Shown piece by piece: positions 37,856 to 50,235 of a stretch of 64,000 nt of DNA. Each line of letters begins with the position of its first letter. Within the stretch, counting starts at the first letter, position 1. The notes below the pieces were generated by a model. The model was not told the origin of the DNA and did not search any database. It saw nothing but the letters and a program-made list of their open reading frames with translations. The translations under genes were made by a program, and so were the position numbers. Location: the NCBI GenBank assembly GCA_009760855.2, contig WPIO01000094.1, positions 1,026,001 through 1,090,000 on the forward strand. Reading direction: 5' to 3'. The DNA comes from Cristatella mucedo (lineage: Eukaryota; Bryozoa; Phylactolaemata; Cristatellidae).

Positions 37856-38504
37856 CCAGCGGGCGGCTTGTGCGACGGTCAAGCGCGGTGTGACGTCCGC
37901 TCCCTCGCAGCTGGCTCCAGCCGCCGCCGCTGCGCTCTGCGCTCGGCGGCGGCGGAGGCGCCCGCTAGCGCCGCCGCCGCCGCAGAGCGCGCGCGCCCTG
38001 AGCGCGGTGCCGCCGGCGGCGGCGAGCACCCGACGGCCGGCCGCCGTGGCATTTGACACGTCGGCCGCTTGACCGCCCGCCTCCTGCCCGCCCGCACCCC
38101 TCTCAGCGTCGCCGCTGTGCTCGTGCTCGAACGACTCCGGCGTCAGCGTCGAGCGATAGTTTCGCCCGCCTCCGAGGCGACCTTCGCCGCAGTTCTTCGT
38201 CGCTAGCGCTTGCCTGTCAGCGATGCCGGATCGAGTCTCAGTCGCGCGCGCAGGCGCCGACCGGAAAGGGCTGCGTCCTGTGCACCGTCCGCGGGCGGCC
38301 ATTCGTGACGAGCGCCGCCGGTCGGTCGGTCGGTCCTACCTTCGACTCGGTCGCGATAATGTGGCGCCTCGCTCGGACGCTCGGCAGTCGCAGGACGCCG
38401 CTCTCAGAGAGGAAGAAAGCTCGTCCGATGCCCGACGGCCATGCGCCGCATCACGTGGGCTCAGCGCGGCGTCCCATTGGTCGCACCTCCTCAGGGCGTG
38501 CATG
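37856..38504. other. GC-rich, CpG-dense island
   Basis: About 650 bp of very high GC with many CpGs, in sharp contrast to its flanks. Several open frames exist on both strands (171 codons on the minus strand, 158 and 119 on the plus), as expected from GC-rich sequence. None has a recognised domain. It could be a CpG-island promoter or first exon, or simply GC-rich repeat. It continues after the LINE copies at 39417-39587 and 40050-40440. Confidence 0.5.
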
Positions 38505-39416
38505 CCATGTCATGCATCTCCGTCAGTAACTCCACAAAGTCATAAAGACCATGTGGGTGTTACCCAGGAGAGTTTTGTATAGCCCACTCACAGCCTAAGC
38601 GGCTTTCGGTACGCATTCGGTAGCCAACAGACTTCGTCTCACGCAACAAAGAGAAAGTGGGAAGCATAGCAGAGTCAGGAGAGCAGTTGAGGTAGTGAGT
38701 AGCATAGAAGTAGCAGTTCAGGACCGCTGAAAAAGATGTGCCATAGTCGGCAGTCGGAGAGTAGATGTCGTTGCGTAAGAATTGTGGAAGCGAGTTCCAC
38801 AGTCGAGGACCTGCAGAGCTAAAGCTTCTGTCACCAACTGTCTTTAAGCGGAGGAAAGGGACAGCTAATTTATTGTCCACACAAGACCTGAGGGCGTGAG
38901 CAGGCAGAAACTGATGTAGCAGTTCAGCTAGGTACGAAGGAGCCAAGCCGTGGCGGGCCTTGTGGGTCAGCGTGAGAACTTTGCTCTGTATCCTTTGCTC
39001 AACCGGCAACCATCCTAGCTCTTTCAGCAGAGGTGACACGTGCTCAAACCGCCGGGACTTGAAGACCAGCCTTGCAGCCATATTCATAGTCCGCTGTAGT
39101 GGCATAATAGCTTTCTTTGGTAGCCCAGCCAAAAGGGAATTACAATAATCAAGCCGAGACAGAACTAAAGACCTAGTTAAATTTTTTACAAGCCACTGTG
39201 GGGAGACAGCTTCTAATCTTGGATAGGGATCGGATGTGATGGCTAGCTGTAGAGGCAGTCTTCTGAATGAAGCTTTTGAAATTGAGGCAGCTGTCGAACA
39301 CGACACCTAGATTACGAGCACGTGGTGAAGGTCGCACAATAGCATCACCTATTAGAACAGCAAAGCCTTTTAATCCAGCCACACGCTTGGGGTGTCCTAT
39401 GAGAAGCAGTTCAGTG
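38505..39416 (-). mobile_element. LINE family A, young 3' copy with open RT C-terminus
   Basis: Minus strand. A 248-codon open frame (38560-39306) covers the RT C-terminus intact: LDYCNSLLAGLPKKAIMPLQ, KARHGLAPSYLAELL, RLWNSLPQFLRND. The catalytic YADD region is absent because the copy stops at 39416 inside the LLLIGHP region. It is nearly identical to 28500-29400. Confidence 0.88.
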
Positions 39417-39587
39417 TATCACCAGCCCCGTGCCGCGGCGGGGCGGGCTCTGAGCGGGCGGCGCGGCCGCGGCCGGAAGGCGCGCACGCGGGGGCGAGCG
39501 GCGGCTGCAGCTAGCGAACTGGATAAATTGAAACGAGCATACTCGCTACTGGGTAACCGTGCAGTTGCCGCGGCCGCCGGCTGTCGT
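39417..39587. other. GC-rich spacer between inverted LINE copies
   Basis: About 170 bp, compositionally like 37856-38504. It is probably part of the same island, split by LINE insertions. Confidence 0.45.
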
Positions 39588-40050
39588 CCACAAGGCCCGC
39601 CACGGCTTGGCTCCTTCGTACCTAGCTGAACTGCTACATCAGTTTCAGCCTGCTCGCGCCCTCAGGTCCTGTGTGGACAATAAATTAGCTGTCCCTTTCC
39701 TCTGCTTAAAGACAGTTGGTGACAGAAGCTTTAGCTCTGCAGGTCCTCGACTGTGGAACTCGCTTCCATAATTCCTACGCAACGACAACTACTCTCCGAC
39801 TGCCGACTATGGCACATCTTTTTCAGCGGTCCTGAACTGCTACTTCTATGCTACTCACTACCTCAACTGCTCTCCTGACTCTGCTATGCTTCCCACTTTC
39901 TCTTTGTTGCGTGAGACGAAGTCTGTTGGCTACCGAATGCGTACCGAAAGCCGCTTATGCTGTGAGTGGGCTATACAAAACTCTCCTGCGTAACACCCAC
40001 ATGGTCTTTATGACTTTGTGGAGTTACTGACGGAGATACATTACAACTAA
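39588..40050 (+). mobile_element. LINE family A 3' end, inverted relative to the neighbour
   Basis: Starts at ccacaaggcccgccacgg and runs to the 3' terminus (gttactgacggagatacatt). It is near-identical to the reverse complement of 38505-38967. Confidence 0.85.
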
Positions 40051-40440
40051 TATGACAACGGGACCTAGACGACAGCAGCAGCAGCAGCGTCCTTCCTAGC
40101 CGCCGCAGCCCTACCACAGGTTCCTGCGTCGAAGCAGCAGGCGAGCGTGGAAAAGGCACGGGCTTGTGCGGCGAAGCGCGCAATGTCTGCCGCTACTGCA
40201 ATCGCTGCTACTAGCGGCGGCCGGCGGAGGCGGCGGCAATGGCCGGATCGGCACACGAAGGGCAGCCCAACGCCCCCTCCCTCCAAGGTCGGAAAGAAAG
40301 AACGAACCGCCCGCCCCGGTAGGCGGTCGGCTTGCCGCGCGAGAAATACTTTAATTTCGGATGCATTTCAGTTCGGAGATGGCAGCAAGAGGGCGGCCGC
40401 TCGCCATCGCATAGTGTGCCCTGCTACCAACTAACGAATT
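40051..40440. other. GC-rich segment with CAG run
   Basis: Short (CAG)n at about 40073-40088, then GC-rich, CpG-containing sequence. A 95-codon plus-strand frame ending at 40434 is Arg/Ala-rich and unrecognised. Confidence 0.35.
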
Positions 40441-41930
40441 GAGCGAGCCGTAATGCTCGAACGAGCGAGCCGCAATCTTCGCACACTTTAGCGATTGAAC
40501 GCCAGAGGGCGCTAGCATGGGCTTCTTTGGACACTCCCTTCGCTAGGCTGCAGTGGTAAATCTCTAGCAGCAGCTGGCACCTAGGAGATGCGGCGCGACT
40601 CACGTTCGGATTCGCGCGAGCCCCGATGCGCGTCAATATCCTTCTTGGGCGCAAGCTCCGCTACTCCTACCAAGGTCAAGGCGCCTAGGGAAGGGCATAC
40701 AAACTCAGGCAGGCCTCAATGGCATGCCTAGGCACTTTGCGCCTGCCTCTAACAGCGACCTTGCGCTCTAAGGTGCAGCCGGACGCTGAGTTTTCTCACG
40801 ATTGGGCACCGCGAGAGAGATCAAGGTGGCGGCGAGACGCTTTCGCTTTGCGACAGCACATGGTTGTGGGTCCAAGTACCGAATTGGGAAATCCTGAAGC
40901 GTTAGCGATAGCTTTTAGGTATTCGCTGACGCTATTAAATTGAGGCAGATACATTAGCTGACGTTTAATTGTAATTTAGTCCGTCGGATTGATTCCGGCT
41001 GTGCCATAACCCAACCGGATGTGACCGGCTCTTCGCCGGCATGAACGCCATAAGCACGATACCCCGTCCCGAAGAGGTTTCAATTAAAAATAAATTACTG
41101 AATTTAGAACAGTCTTTACATAGTTCAATGAAAATTTTAAAATAACCAAGAAGATTACAACGACTTTCTTCAGGCGAAAATCCAACTTAGCGAACTTAGA
41201 GATGGAAATCTGTCAAGCTTGAAATGCTCGTATGCACTCGCTGTGGCTATAAAGTGATTTCGAAATTACTTGGGGTTTGCGTTGTTATGTGCTATTGGAG
41301 CTACGCGGTAGAGCGATGGCCTAGCCTGTGTGCAAATGAGGCGCGGGGCCCAGCGAAGCGCGACGAATTGCCGAAAGTGTGCATCCACAGCGCGGCCCCT
41401 TCCTCGGCTGAGCTTGGCCTCTTAGATCCTCGGACTGATAGCCGGAATGGTTAGAAATAAATCCGAAAAATATATAGCGTTTCAAATTGAGTCGCCCCGG
41501 AAGAAGACGACGCTGTGGCCACCCGGAGCCGTACTCGGATGAAGAACCGGCCGATCTCGCACAGCGATTCCTTATACGCACAGCGATTCTTTCTAGGCAT
41601 GGCGAGCCGCGGAGGCGTAGGCAGAATCGAAGCACAGCGGCGACCTAATGGCGGCGATCGGATAAAGGACGGCCGGTGACCGTCAGGTTGAATCTGCAAC
41701 GATCGGCCCGTGTGACGAGTAGAGTCAAGGGAACGCTGGACGTGACGAGGAATCAGGTTACAGGCATTGCCGACCTACTTCCGGGCACCGTCTGTAGCGG
41801 TGCTTAGCTTGGTCGGCAGAGCCGGAAGCTACCGTTGGGCTGTAGCCGCGTGAACCGAGTAAGCAAATGAGGCTATTAAATCAGCTAAAATGTTTTGGCT
41901 GAGCCACTAGACCAGCAGCTTACTTTCAAT
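40441..41930. other. no gene recognised
   Basis: Mixed composition, several 60-104-codon frames on both strands without recognised motifs. A SINE2-like 3' fragment (aggctattaaatcagctaaa) is at about 41870-41895. Confidence 0.3.
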
Positions 41931-42062
41931 GCTGCGCGGTTTGGTCCAGCGGTTAATGTGCTTGCCCCGACCAACATCTGGCTGAGGTCGCGGGCTCGAG
42001 CCCCGAGGCATACGTGAAGCACCTGAACAGAGATCAGTTCTTTTGGGGCGCAACACAAACGA
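41931..42062 (+). mobile_element. SINE1 copy
   Basis: Plus strand: gctgcgcggtttggtccagc and ggttaatgtgctt (A-box side), gggctcgagccccgaggc (B-box), gaagcacctgaacagagatc tail. Confidence 0.85.
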
Positions 42063-42516
42063 CTTACCGGTAACAGTATCTTGTCTGTCGTGCACTTATT
42101 GATCTAGCAAGCCGTATCTCACAAGTCTTCACCAAAAGCGTCTACTTGACAGAAGCGGAGGTTTGCAGGTTTCTAGCAGCAGCCATGGCATTCAGCAATC
42201 CCTACGGCACACTGAGCACCCCGCTAGGCTACCGACCTGCTCAAAGCCTCGCACGTAACTTCTGCCTCCCCAACTCCCGCCTGGTGAGAGGCATATATAG
42301 CACAACTCAGCTCAACTGACTGACAACAACTTCAGCTTTTAGGCAGCCTTAGTATAGATTATTTTTACATAACCGGTACTCAGCCGATGAAGTTTAGCAA
42401 GCTCGAAAAAATAAATATCTTGGTGAAACGTTGGCAAGCTAAAACTGATATATTATGACGGATGAACAGTGGTTTGAAGTCCCTGAATTCGAACGGCTAG
42501 GAACCAATTGAGTAAT
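42063..42516. other. nothing recognised
   Basis: No gene or repeat family identified. Confidence 0.35.
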
Positions 42517-42520
42517 AGTT

Positions 42521-43261
42521 TGTATCCAGGCTGGGTTCGGTTGTCAGGGACCGGACGGCTATAGTGAGGGTTAAGGTCATCGGTTAGACCAGGGTCGGAC
42601 CCTACGGCATGGCCGGATGTATGCTGTGACATGAGGTCACCGGGGCTCTTGGGTACGGAAAGTTGGCCGAGTAAGTCGTGGTGTTGGAAGCTCCCGGTCT
42701 CGCCGAGTTATGCACCTGGATTCGTGCAGGCGTGCTCCGGCGATGCTGCCACGCACGCAAGGGAACGAGTACCCAAGGCCCGAGCGGAGCTGGATAGCTC
42801 GTTCGTTGTTGACTTGTTTTTATTCCGCTTTCCCCGTGTAGCGTGTTCGTTACCCCACCCCCGTGTGTTGGCGTCTTTCGGTGGAAGCTTACGACTGTGG
42901 TAGTTGTCGACTCAGACTAGCCAGCAGTTACTCAGCCAGCCGGGTTTTGGACGGCGTACGCTCGTACTGTTGGACTCGGAGTCGGTACAGCGACAGGACT
43001 GCAGAAGCCGACTGACCCCAACTAACACGTTTGTTCGCGCTTGCTGCGTCGTCTTGCGCCCCCGTAGTGTATTGTGTATAGGACCCTCCATGTAGACCTG
43101 TTTAGTTCCCCCGTTGTTGTTGGCGCATGCGTTATTATAAAGAGGTTTAACCTGACGGCCGCTCGTCTTACCCTAGCTCGGCGGCATGGCGAGCGGCAGC
43201 GTGGCCGGAGGATGGCGGGGTTTGGCGGGAATTAGCCTCTGACCCCTGGAACCCGGTTACA
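42521..43261 (+). mobile_element. solo LTR, copy 2 (741 bp)
   Basis: Begins TGTATCC and ends GGTTACA, giving TGTA...TACA short inverted ends. It is flanked by a perfect 4-bp duplication AGTT (42517-42520 and 43262-43265). Collinear with copy 1 throughout; it lacks the long G-run. TATA-like ttattataaagagg is at about 43132. No internal retroelement coding region. Confidence 0.83.
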
Positions 43262-43265
43262 AGTT

Positions 43266-44104
43266 TATGGCCATGGTAGCATAAGAGCCGAGCCTCTTAA
43301 AAGGAAGGCGGCTTCGATCTCTGAGTTGGCCTTGGCATTTGAGCTGATTTTAGCTCGTCCCTTTCAGCCGTAAAAGATGTGTTGCATGTCACGGCCGCTG
43401 TTGATCGCCTGTAAACTCAATTGGTGTCGAATAGACTTTGCTAAGCTATGGACACGAACTTCTTATAATATGTTAAGAGCACTCTTCGCCGCTGTGGTAT
43501 TTGGCTGATGTTGGCATACGTGTTTGCATTGGTGCTGCACCTGCAAATCCGTAGCTGTGGTTACAAGGCTCAGAGCTTCGCCTGCATTAACCGCGCGCTC
43601 AGCGGAATCAGCAAGTTTGCAAGCTCTTGGCTTGTGACTCAGTTCTCTCAGAGCGAGTAATCCGTGCTGATCGTACTTCACTATCCACCTCATTGGTTTG
43701 AGTACACGGGTCGTGAACAGCGAGCACGGACCGAGTTCGAGTACTCGCAAAAGAGCCAGCTGTCACCCCACTAGAAATGGGAAATACAAGACAGCCAGTT
43801 TCAACCCTGTATTTTTCCCAATTCAAGTGAAGTGGTAGCCGATACTTCTGCCTCTTTATAAACGAGGTGATCGTTGCAGCTAACCCCTTTTTTACTTTGG
43901 ACCTCCTTGTGGAACAGTCGGCGATAGAATCGGCGGATTATGGCAGAAGACTCGTAGCTGTCGTCTTGAGCTAGTCTCATTGCTTGCGATTTCATTGATA
44001 AATGACTAACCCAAAAGATGGATTTCTATAGTTGCGAGTTTGGGTTGCGTACAGAATGTGATACTGTGTCGGTTTTAATGATGAAGTTCTTGCTCGCTAT
44101 GCCG
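43266..44104. other. no gene recognised
   Basis: Two adjoining minus-strand frames (43608-43826 and 43801-43995) overlap by a few codons. Neither was recognised. Confidence 0.3.
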
Positions 44105-44880
<776 letters not shown>

Positions 44881-44969
44881 AATTGAAAAAGCTCGCGAAA
44901 ACCGAACAGTGTCATGAGTGAGCTGACTGAAACTGCCATGTTTTTAATGGCTAACTGGAAGCATTCCAT

Positions 44970-45660
44970 AATTCTGCAACTCACTGCTTGCTGGCCTACC
45001 GACATGTGCAAGCAGGCTATTACAGCTGTGCAAAACTCCGCAGCTAGGTTTGACTGTCGTGAGCGTCGCAGTTGCCACATCACACCACTTCTCGCTGACC
45101 TACACTGGCTACCAGTCGAGCAACGGATCGACGTCAAGGTTTTGTCGCTCACTTTTAGGTCACTTCATTCTTTGGCTCCAGCCTATCTCTCAGATATACT
45201 CCCCCACCAGGCCAAGCATCGTACCACCCGCTTTTCGGAATCCACCAGTTTACAAATACCTCGTACAAACCTCAGATCCTTTGTAGACCGTGCATTTAGT
45301 TCGTATGCTCCCAAAGCCTGGAACTCCCTCTCGACTTGCGTCTGACCATCCCCTGACTTGACCACATTTAAAAAGAACTTAAAACACACAACTATTTAGG
45401 ACAGCCTTTAGTGTGTCTCCGTGATTCGTCCTTCATGTGCTTATGCATGCTGACACTGTGCATGCTGCCACTAACCACACTTGCATGCTGACCCTGTGCA
45501 TGTCACCCATAACCATGTTAACAGTGTTATTCATGTTGGTTATCAAGCATGATATTACTCACCATTCAATCGCGTTTCTCTTTGCAGCAAATGTAAAGCA
45601 CATTGAAAGAGATTGCATTATCTGAGGGCGCTTTATCAAGTGCATTAATATTAATGTGAT
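44970..45660 (+). mobile_element. LINE family B, 5'-truncated copy
   Basis: Plus strand. A mostly open 143-codon frame (44914-45345) holds the RT C-terminus: ITPLLADLHWLPVEQRIDVK, SLHSLAPAYLSDIL, SYAPKAWNSL. The 3' UTR with GCATGC repeats and the conserved tail follow, ending at about 45650. Confidence 0.85.
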
Positions 45661-46829
45661 TAATTCACTGTCATTCCCTAATGCACGTACCACTGCACAG
45701 CACTGCCCGCTGTCTGGGCCACAGTCTGCCTTGCAGAGTAAACAAGGCTTCCTCTTGCTCCACAGCCGCCGGGCACTCCTGAAGTAAGACAGTCCATCGT
45801 CATGTCGTTAATAGTCGGTTGCTCAAAGCCACTCATGCAGGACTGGCCAGAAGTGGATGCAGCAGCTGCTCATACGACAGCCAGGCAGATGAAGGAGTTA
45901 GCTTTCAAGCTATCGACTGCACGTGACCCCATATAAGTCGTCCGACTCTTATAAGTCAGGTGACTCCTACAAGTCTGGCTGAGCTGATATATAAAAAGCC
46001 AGAGAATCACACGCAAGAAATTGGGTACTTGCCAGCTATGCACATGAAAATCTTTCTCTACGGCGAAAGATGCAGGCACCGTCTAGAGGTTTGTCCGAAG
46101 CTTTAATAGCTCTTGGGCTTACTATTAGACTATAGCAAGCTACTCATCACAGGCAATTTCGTCAGCCAAATGAGGAGAATCCAAGTCATTTTTCGTGCAA
46201 GTGGCCGTGTGTCAAACGAACACCCTTTCTTGAAACTCTTGTTGGGCTATGCTGACCCAAAGAAAAGCTCCCGGCTGCTTCGAGGAGACTATGCTTTAAA
46301 AGTGTTTCGAACCTGAGTCTTGCTTACACAAGTGGAATGAAAAAAGGATGCTACCTGCAGATGGCCCAGTGCAGCATCAGTTGCTTCTACATGGGCAGCT
46401 GATGCTTTGCAGCTTAATTCTACAAACTTGGAAATCGTTTAGAAAGCAGCCACATGCTTAAACTATGAACGGGCATCCACCTAGCACGATGGCTGATAGC
46501 TATGGGGATAGTTTAATCCTAAGCAAGCCTCCCTGCACCAAACTACACGAACATGCTGTTCTATGAGTTCGAGGAGTGCCTTACAGTCGCCTTACAGTCG
46601 CCTTACAGTTGGGTCTGATGCCAGTGCCTTACAGTTGGGTCTGATGAGGGGTCAAAGTTCAAAGCTCAAAGACGAAGCGATGAAAGAGACGACCGAACAA
46701 CAACAGCAATCCGAGGCAGCAAGTACGGTTCGTCAGCATAATATGACTACTCGATAGTACGGTTTCACTTATAGAACATACAAGGGCCAAACATCACGAG
46801 CTTGTTCGCTTTAAAATAAAATAAAATAG
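45661..46829. other. no gene recognised
   Basis: Contains a small tandem repeat at 46576-46648 (units of gccttacagt(c/t)g and ttgggtctgatg). No exon or transposon identified. Confidence 0.35.
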
Positions 46830-46970
46830 ATATAATTCATTTGTACAGCGCTCCAAGAGAACTTAATCTCTATTCAGGCGCTTCACATATGCCTCGGGGC
46901 TTGAGCACGCGACCTTAGCCAGACCTTTGTCGGGTTGAGCACCTTAACAGCTGGACCAAACCAGCTCGGC
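46830..46970 (-). mobile_element. SINE1 copy
   Basis: Minus strand: tail (gcgctgtacaaatgaattat; gcgcctgaatagagattaag) and head (ggtccagctgttaaggtgc), preceded by an A-rich stretch. Confidence 0.85.
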
Positions 46971-47644
46971 TAGAGACGTCATTATGGAGCCCGAACACAT
47001 ATTTCAAGATAAGCTCTGCTATAAGAAGTAGACATGCTCAAAGCACAACTGCCCAGATTGTTGGGAAACAGCACTGTGGTCAAGCCTCCTTGAGGAATGA
47101 CCAGTGCAACTAGTAATATCAGGTGGAACTAGATGAAGAGATTGCCAGCTCTTGAGCTAGTTGCTCCGGCTCTTTTACAAGTTGCACGGAAATTTGTCCT
47201 CTTGAACGGCCTCACCAAGGATGTGTCTTGAGAGATCCTGCATGCCACAACACTAACAACTGGCAATACCTCTACTCGTCACCTCTGACCCTTGCTGCTG
47301 CTCGTCCTCATTCTCGGCCATATACTTTGAGCTATATCGACTTACTTTGCATGCAAGCAGAAAGCAGCCAGTTTCTGACTGTGGCTGCCACCAAATACTA
47401 AATCGCTAGATTATTTTGAATTCTTACTCTAATTAAACATTACTTAATTGTTCACTGCCTTTCAAAATTCTGCCATTTCATGCATGCTACTAACACGTCG
47501 AATACTGGACATTTTCTATCACACCTACAGACTGTCTAGCTGAAATAGAAGCAGACAAGACTAGCTCGCCGAGGTAATGCAAGTAATGAGTATGATATGA
47601 ATAATCTACAGTAATGAGTAATTGAAAGCATCCTACATTTTAAA
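46971..47644. other. nothing recognised
   Basis: No gene or repeat family identified. Confidence 0.35.
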
Positions 47645-48375
47645 AGCTTCATTTAGAAGAAGACTGCTTCTACAGCTAGCCATCACGTCCAATCCCTATC
47701 TAAGATTAGGAGCTGTCTTCCACATTGGCTTGCAAAACATTTAACTAGCTCCTTAGTTCTGTCTCGGCTTGATTATTGTAATTCCCTTCTGGCTGAGCTA
47801 CCAAAAAAAGTCACCAGGGCATTGCAGCTGGCTATGAATATGGCTGCAAAGCTGGTCTTAAAGTCCCAAGGGTTTGAGCACATGTCTCTTTTGCTAAAAG
47901 AGCCAGGATGGATGCCGGCTGATCAACGGAAACAGAGTAAAGGGCCGCCACGGCTTGGCTCCTTCATAACTAGCTGAACTGCTGCACCAGTTTCAGCCTC
48001 TTCGTGCCCTCAGGTCCTGTATTGACGATAAATTAGCTGCTTTATTCTTCCTCTTAAAGACTGTTGGCGACAGAAGCTTTAGCTCTGCAGGTTCCAGACT
48101 GTTAATCTTGCTTCCACAATTCTCATGCATAAACCATTCTCCTGCTGCCGACTATGGCCAATCCTTTTCAGTGGTCCTGAGCTGCTACTTCCATGCTACT
48201 CACTACGTCAACTGCTCTCCTGACTGCTATGCTTCCCACTCTCTCTTTTTGCGTGAGACAAAGCCTGTTGGCTACTGAATGCATATCGAAAGCCGCTTAG
48301 GCTGTGAGTGCGCTATACAAAACTCACGTATAACATCCACGAAGTCTTTGTGGCTTTGCGGAGTTACAGACGGAG
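47645..48375 (+). mobile_element. LINE family A, 5'-truncated copy
   Basis: Plus strand from the [16 protein letters not shown] region through LDYCNSLLAELPKK and LWNSLP remnants to the 3' end gttacagacggagatacat. Frameshifted. Confidence 0.82.
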
Positions 48376-48384
48376 ATACATACA

Positions 48385-48414
<30 letters not shown>
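48376..48414. repeat. (ATAC)n tail of LINE family A
   Basis: Nine to ten ATAC units directly after the family A 3' terminus, an expanded form of the element's short A/T-rich tail. Confidence 0.9.
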
Positions 48415-48415
<1 letters not shown>

Positions 48416-48479
48416 GATTATTCGACGTGGCAACAGCTCGTGGAAGTTTTCTTGTAGGTCGCTTCTTTCTGTGCTCATT

Positions 48480-48590
48480 CTAGTTTCATTCACCGATTTC
48501 ATTCACCATTTGACCATTTCATTCGACCATTCACCATTTCATTCGACCATTTCATTCACCGATCTCATTCTAGTTTCAGATCGTTTCAGG
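48480..48590. repeat. minisatellite (ttcattcaccat / ttcattcgaccat)
   Basis: About seven imperfect units of 12-15 bp in tandem. Confidence 0.85.
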
Positions 48591-48829
48591 TATCCACTAT
48601 GACTGTAGTGCAACTTAAAAAGCGGTGATCTGGCTCTAGCCAGGTACGCTGACCCACAAGGCCCGCCACGGCTTTGCTCCTTCATACATAGCAGAGCCTC
48701 TCTGACTAAGCCCACTGTAAGTTATCGCAATGAGAACCAGATGTACTATGGTTTACCACAGCATTACAATAGCTAGTTCTGCTGAGCGGAAGCTGGAATG
48801 ACTACGCGTGTGGGCTTTAAGCAGGAGAT

Positions 48830-49060
48830 TTTTCAGAGCACACTCACAGCCTCAGCTAGCATTCGGCTGACAGGCTTCATGTCACACGACAAAGAGAAGG
48901 TACGAAGCATAGCAGAGTCCGGAGAGCAGTTGAGGTAGTGAGTAGTACGGAAGAAGCAGCTCAAGACGGCTGGAAATAATGTGCTATAGTCGGCAGAAGG
49001 AAAGAAGGTCACATCACTTAAGAACAGTGGAAGAGAATTAGTCTCGCTCAGCCTGAGTCA
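48830..49060 (-). mobile_element. LINE family A 3' fragment, diverged
   Basis: Minus strand; cacactcacagcctcagcta ... gacaaagagaaggtacgaagc ... gtagtcggcagaagg. No tail. Confidence 0.65.
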
Positions 49061-49209
49061 AGAAAGTCGATCTAAAACGTTTGGCTGTTTCACACAACTG
49101 GTCTAGGAAACTGTGCTGCAACCTGCTTGCTTTCGTGTGATTTTGTTAATTTTAATCGCTTACACACCGAATGAATATTGTTGTGCCTGTCAAGCCTGGA
49201 TACCATGTC

Positions 49210-49354
49210 ACTAATGTGATTATGTCTTTGATGAGCTGCTGAAAAAAGTCATTACGACTGAATAATACGGCTCGTGTTTAATATTCTAATAGTGTGGCAA
49301 ATCTAGTAAATACAATCCCAGGGGGTCAGCCAGATGTCTCATTTACGAAAGGAG
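49210..49354 (+). repeat. left arm of a 145-bp near-perfect inverted repeat
   Basis: Matches the reverse complement of 50091-50235 with two mismatches by eye. The arm resembles a diverged family A segment (gagctgctgaaaaaagtcat region), so it derives from LINE sequence. Confidence 0.88.
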
Positions 49355-49369
49355 TGTTTTTGCGAGCTT

Positions 49370-49648
49370 TTTTCATTTCTGTCTACCCCTCTCTCTATCC
49401 TTTTCTCTCTCGCTCTTATTCTCTTCTATACGTCCTCTTCTGTCTCGTTAATCTCACCGTTAGATTTCCTAATTGCTCTCCTCCCCACATCTCTCTCTCT
49501 CTCTTCTCTCTCTCCTTCTCTCTCTCTATCTTTTTCCATTTCCTCTCTCATCTCTCTCTCCTCACTCTTTCTACTCTCTTTCTTCCTCTCTCCCCATCTC
49601 TACATCTTTCTCTCCGTCGCTGTCTCCCCTTCTCTCACTGTCTCTCAG

Positions 49649-49694
<46 letters not shown>

Positions 49695-49885
49695 CCTCTC
49701 TCGCCCCTCTCTTTCTTTCTCCACCTCTTTCTTTCTCTCATCTCTTTTCTCTCTTCCCCTCTCCCTTTCCCTCTCCCTTCCCCTCTCTCTTCCCCTCTCC
49801 CTTCCCCTCTCTCTCCTGTCTCTCTACTCTTTACTCTCTTCCCTGTCTCACTTCTCTGCCTTTCTTCTCTCTCTTTGTGAATTTG
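49370..49885. repeat. long polypyrimidine (CT-rich) block
   Basis: About 515 bp, nearly pure C/T on the plus strand with a perfect (CT)n core at 49651-49692. Opens with tgtttttgcgagcttttttc, the inverse of the border of the purine block at 44880. Confidence 0.92.
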
Positions 49886-50090
49886 CCGGGAGGTAGAAAA
49901 GGTAGGTAAATGGCTCGGTAGTTTATGGCGGCTTTCACATTGAGCGGCTAGTCAGGCTTATAGTTAAGGGTTAAGGCAGGGCGATTGATGACTGATTGAC
50001 AATCGGCAATGTCAGCTGATGTATTGCGAGCCTCGTAAGTCCTGTAAGAGTTCGGCTCTGTATCCGTTTATCAACCGTGAGCCATCAAAG

Positions 50091-50235
50091 CTCCTTTCGT
50101 GAATGAGACATCTGGCTGACCCCCTGGGATTGTATTTACTAGATTTGCCACACTATTAGAATATTAAACACGAGCCGTATTATTCAGTCGTAATGACTTT
50201 TTTCAGCAGCTCATCAAAGACGTAATCACATTAGT
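50091..50235 (-). repeat. right arm of the 145-bp inverted repeat
   Basis: See left arm. Sequence just to its left (50035-50090) continues as LINE family A in minus orientation; the left arm instead breaks into the polypyrimidine block. Confidence 0.88.

Noticed and set aside
37787-38302. 171-codon minus frame in the GC island
   Set aside because: Long frames are expected at this GC content; the composition is Ala/Gly/Arg with no recognised motif or clear splice sites.
38560-39306. 248-codon minus frame as a host gene
   Set aside because: It is the RT C-terminus of LINE family A, repeated at 28500-29400 and elsewhere.
49294-49909. Plus-strand frames of 135-200 codons
   Set aside because: Translation of the polypyrimidine tract.
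49210-50235. MITE or DNA transposon with 145-bp terminal inverted repeats
   Set aside because: The arms align to an internal part of LINE family A and the right arm continues as LINE sequence, so they are not transposon termini; no target duplication was seen.
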